From NCBI GenBank assembly GCA_947492135.1, contig CANLQR010000019.1, positions 1-33,572 of the forward strand: 33,572 nt of DNA. Reading direction: 5' to 3'. The notes beneath the pieces are model-generated. The model had not been told where the DNA came from. It made no database searches and worked only from the letters and a program-made list of their open reading frames with translations. Positions 31,138 to 33,572 of the stretch are shown in pieces (position 1 is the first letter of the stretch; every line of letters begins with the position of its first letter). The stretch is from Deltaproteobacteria bacterium (GTDB lineage Bacteria > Myxococcota_A > Polyangia > Nannocystales > Nannocystaceae). The position numbers and the translations under genes were made by a program.

Positions 31138-33572
31138 TTATCCGCGGGGCCGTGCGATTGCGCGGCGCAGCAGCTTCGAAAGTTCGACGACCGTTACCGG
31201 TACGAGCCCGAGCCCAAGCACCGCTCCCAGCATTCCGATAGAAAGTGGCGCGAGTTCGAACCAGTCACGCAACGGGCCGATCGTGACGAGCAACAGCTGG
31301 AGGCCCACCGAAAGCCCCACGACGGCGATCAGGATCCCACTGCGGGACCATCCGATCTCCCACAGGAGCTTGTCGGGATGGCGCGCTGCGAACGCTCGGA
31401 GCACCACGCCGATCACCAGGGCGAAGAACGCCAGCGTGCGCGCCAGCTCGACACCCGCTTCGTGGAGGCCATAGGCGAACGCGGCGAGCCCGACGACCGC
31501 ATGCAGCGACGAGACCCACGCGATGTGGGTCCACGCGATCCGATCGAGCAACGGCGTCTTTGGGTCCCGCGGCGGCTGCAGCATCACGTCGTCGTCCGGC
31601 GGATCGATCGCCAGCGCGATTCCTGGCAAGGGCTCGCAGATGATGTTGAGCCACAGCAGGTGCAGCGGGAGCAGAGGCAGTGGCCAGCCGACGACGGCGG
31701 CGATCAGCATCATGATGAGTCCCGCGGCGTTGCCGGACAACACGTAGACGACGGTCTTGCGGATGTTGGCGTAGACGATCCGGCCTTCGCGGATCGCGGT
31801 CACGACCCCACCGAGGTCGTCGTTGGTCAGCACCACATCCGCCGCCTCGCGGGTGACCTCGGTCGCGGCGTTACCCATGGCGATCCCGACGTCGGCCTCG
31901 CGGATTGACGGCGCATCGTTGACCCCATCGCCGGTCATCGCGACGATCTCCCCACGGTCGCGCAGGGTCTTGACGATGGAGGTCTTGTCCGCCGCGGCCT
32001 TGCGCGCGTACACACCTTGGGCCTTCGGTCCGTCGACGATGCCCAGCTCTGCAGCGATCGCCGCGGCGGTCAGCGGATGATCCCCGGTGATCATCACCAC
32101 GTGCACCCCGGCGGCTTGTGCGGCGCGGATCGCCGCCAACGCCTCGGGGCGCGGGGCGTCCGCAAGTCCGAGCAGCCCGAGCAGCTCGAGATCGGTGTCG
32201 TCGTCGCCGGTGCCGGTCGCCACCGCGAGCACGCGAAGGCCACGGCTGGCCATCTCGGTCGCCGCTGCCGAAGCATCCTCGGATTGGTCACGGCAGCGCG
32301 CCAACACCTCCTCGACTGCACCCTTGACGAAGACGGTGCCACTGCGGCGCCACACCGCCATGCGCCGCCGATCGGCATCGAACGGGATGGTCCGCACCCG
32401 CGGATCGTCGCGCTCGATCGCACTGCGTTCAATGCCGGCTGTAGCCGCGCCGCGCAAGATGGCCAGCTCGGTCGGATCACCAACGCCGCCATGGTCGGCG
32501 AGTTCGGCGTCACAACAGGCGACCGCTGCATGGAGCATTGCGCGTGGATCCTCGGCCCACTGGTCGCGCAGGGTCATCTGTCCGGTGGTCAGCGTGCCGG
32601 TTTTGTCAGTGCAGATGATGGTGGCGCAACCGAGACTCTCGACGCTGGACAATCGCCGGACCAGCACGTTGCTGCTTGCCAAGCGCCGCACGCCCACCGC
32701 CATCGCGACCGTGACCACCGCGGGGAGGCCCTCGGGCACCGCGGAAACCGCGAGCGCCACCGTCGTGAGCAGAATGTCGAACCCGGTCAGCCCGCGCCAC
32801 CACCCGAGCAAGGCGACGATTGCAACGAGGCCCAAGGTCACGTACAGCAGCACGCGACCGAGGGCCGAAAGTCGGCGCTGTAGCGGGGTCTCACCGGTTT
32901 CTGCCTTTGCGAGCTGGTGGGCGATCTTGCCAAGCTCGGTCGACATCGCCGTCGCCGTCACGATCGCGTGCCCGGTGCCGGTCGCGACCGTGGTGCCCGT
33001 GAACACGCTGTCGGTTCGTTCGGCGATGGGCGCATCGTCGGGCGGAGGTTCGAGCGCCTTTTCGACGGCCATGCTCTCGCCGGTCAGCACGGCTTCGACC
33101 ACGGTCAACGACGCGAGTTCGAGCAGTCGGCCGTCGGCTGCGACCACGTCACCAGGTTGGAGCAGCAAGACGTCACCGAGCACGACATCGGCGGCCGGGA
33201 CCAGATGCCCGACGCCGTCGCGCTGCACCGACGCCCGCGCAGCGGTCATCGAGCGCAGCGCCATCAAGGCGGCCTCCGCGCGGGACTCCTGTAGATACCC
33301 CACCACCGCGTTGATGGTGACGACGACGAGGATCGCGATGGCATCGTCGAGGCCGCCGACGATGCCGCTGATGAGTGCGGCGCCGAGCAGGAGCATGACC
33401 AGCGGGCTGCTGAACTGCGCCAGCACGAAGCGCCACCTGGCGGTCGTGGCGCGTCGGGTGATCTCGTTGGGACCGTCGTGCGCGAGACGTCGAGCCGCCT
33501 CGGCGGTGGTCAGGCCTGCCGCCTCGAGGGCTGGCTGGGCAAGCGATGGAGCCGGACTCTCCGGGGCTTGGT
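31138..33572 (-). CDS. P-type cation-transporting ATPase (P2-type), 5' end outside window
   Basis: Over 810 residues are visible. The frame continues to the window edge and includes an N-terminal cation-ATPase domain (AGLTTAEAARRLAHDGPNEI), so GTG 33426 is not the true start. Motifs: TGES in the actuator domain, PEGLPA in membrane helix 4, DKTGTLT with the phosphorylated Asp, a nucleotide-site KGA motif (FVKGAVEEVL), and the hinge TGDGVNDAPSIREADVGIAMG. Ten helices fit, with a C-terminal cation-ATPase domain. It most resembles Ca2+/Mn2+-type pumps that use ATP to export a divalent cation. Helix 6 reads LWLNIICEPLPG where SERCA has LWVNLVTDGLPA: Asn is kept, but Thr and Asp are replaced by Cys and Glu, so the transported ion is uncertain. 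An FMN reductase remnant follows the stop. Confidence 0.92.
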   Translation of the reverse strand, partial: QAPESPAPSLAQPALEAAGLTTAEAARRLAHDGPNEITRRATTARWRFVLAQFSSPLVMLLLGAALISGIVGGLDDAIAILVVVTINAVVGYLQESRAEAALMALRSMTAARASVQRDGVGHLVPAADVVLGDVLLLQPGDVVAADGRLLELASLTVVEAVLTGESMAVEKALEPPPDDAPIAERTDSVFTGTTVATGTGHAIVTATAMSTELGKIAHQLAKAETGETPLQRRLSALGRVLLYVTLGLVAIVALLGWWRGLTGFDILLTTVALAVSAVPEGLPAVVTVAMAVGVRRLASSNVLVRRLSSVESLGCATIICTDKTGTLTTGQMTLRDQWAEDPRAMLHAAVACCDAELADHGGVGDPTELAILRGAATAGIERSAIERDDPRVRTIPFDADRRRMAVWRRSGTVFVKGAVEEVLARCRDQSEDASAAATEMASRGLRVLAVATGTGDDDTDLELLGLLGLADAPRPEALAAIRAAQAAGVHVVMITGDHPLTAAAIAAELGIVDGPKAQGVYARKAAADKTSIVKTLRDRGEIVAMTGDGVNDAPSIREADVGIAMGNAATEVTREAADVVLTNDDLGGVVTAIREGRIVYANIRKTVVYVLSGNAAGLIMMLIAAVVGWPLPLLPLHLLWLNIICEPLPGIALAIDPPDDDVMLQPPRDPKTPLLDRIAWTHIAWVSSLHAVVGLAAFAYGLHEAGVELARTLAFFALVIGVVLRAFAARHPDKLLWEIGWSRSGILIAVVGLSVGLQLLLVTIGPLRDWFELAPLSIGMLGAVLGLGLVPVTVVELSKLLRRAIARPRG

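Noticed and set aside
1-33572. CRISPR arrays, tRNA or rRNA genes, insertion sequences
   Set aside because: No regularly spaced repeats, cloverleaf-like sequences, rRNA segments or transposase motifs were recognised by eye. A tRNA scan and IS search would confirm.

Overview
The window is GC-rich DNA with strong G/C bias at third codon positions. It looks like chromosomal DNA of a myxobacterium (Myxococcota), most likely of the Nannocystis/Plesiocystis type. That placement is an inference from gene style. Many predicted lipoproteins carry long Ser/Thr/Gly/Asp-rich linkers after the lipobox. Other hints are a Hanks-type Ser/Thr kinase, Cys-rich surface proteins (one with a MYXO-CTERM-like tail), a DUF1587/1592/1588-type protein, and paralogous DUF4397 lipoproteins. 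I see no rRNA, tRNA, CRISPR array, transposase or prophage genes.

Layout. 1-138: the 3' end of a histidine kinase, convergent with a fatty-acid cis/trans isomerase (cti). 2.5-9 kb: two DUF4397 lipoproteins of nearly equal length flank a transmembrane Ser/Thr kinase and a beta-barrel-like secreted protein; strong hairpins lie at the gene ends. 9.2-11.7 kb: a minus-strand pair encoding a Cys-rich lipoprotein and a TPR protein. 11.9-14.1 kb: a superfamily 2 helicase behind a 12-bp minisatellite, then a 63-residue unknown ORF and a hairpin. 14.4-16.5 kb: a DUF1592-family gene cut off where an oppositely oriented, lower-GC brnT-brnA toxin-antitoxin pair begins, followed by a short orphan coding remnant. 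16.5-17.4 kb: a bestrophin-like channel. 17.6-25.5 kb: a tight operon of Omp85/TamA-like, TamB and YihY/BrkB genes joined by 4-base stop/start overlaps. 25.6-28.6 kb: a trypsin-fold lipoprotein that has lost two of three catalytic residues, and a large-subunit catalase whose distal-side catalytic Asn is Ile. 28.6-33.6 kb, minus strand: an M28 peptidase, a Cys-rich membrane-anchored protein, a C-terminal remnant of an FMN reductase, and a P-type cation ATPase running off the window.

Theme. Much of the window concerns the cell envelope: phospholipid acyl-chain modification (Cti), delivery or assembly at the outer membrane (TamA/TamB/BrkB), ion movement (bestrophin, P-type ATPase) and surface lipoproteins. 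The most system-like unit is the translationally coupled tamA-tamB-brkB operon, in which the Omp85 member has an apparent lipoprotein signal. The most unusual single proteins are the pseudo-protease and the Asn-to-Ile catalase. The clearest genome-plasticity event is the brnTA block abutting the truncated DUF1592 gene.
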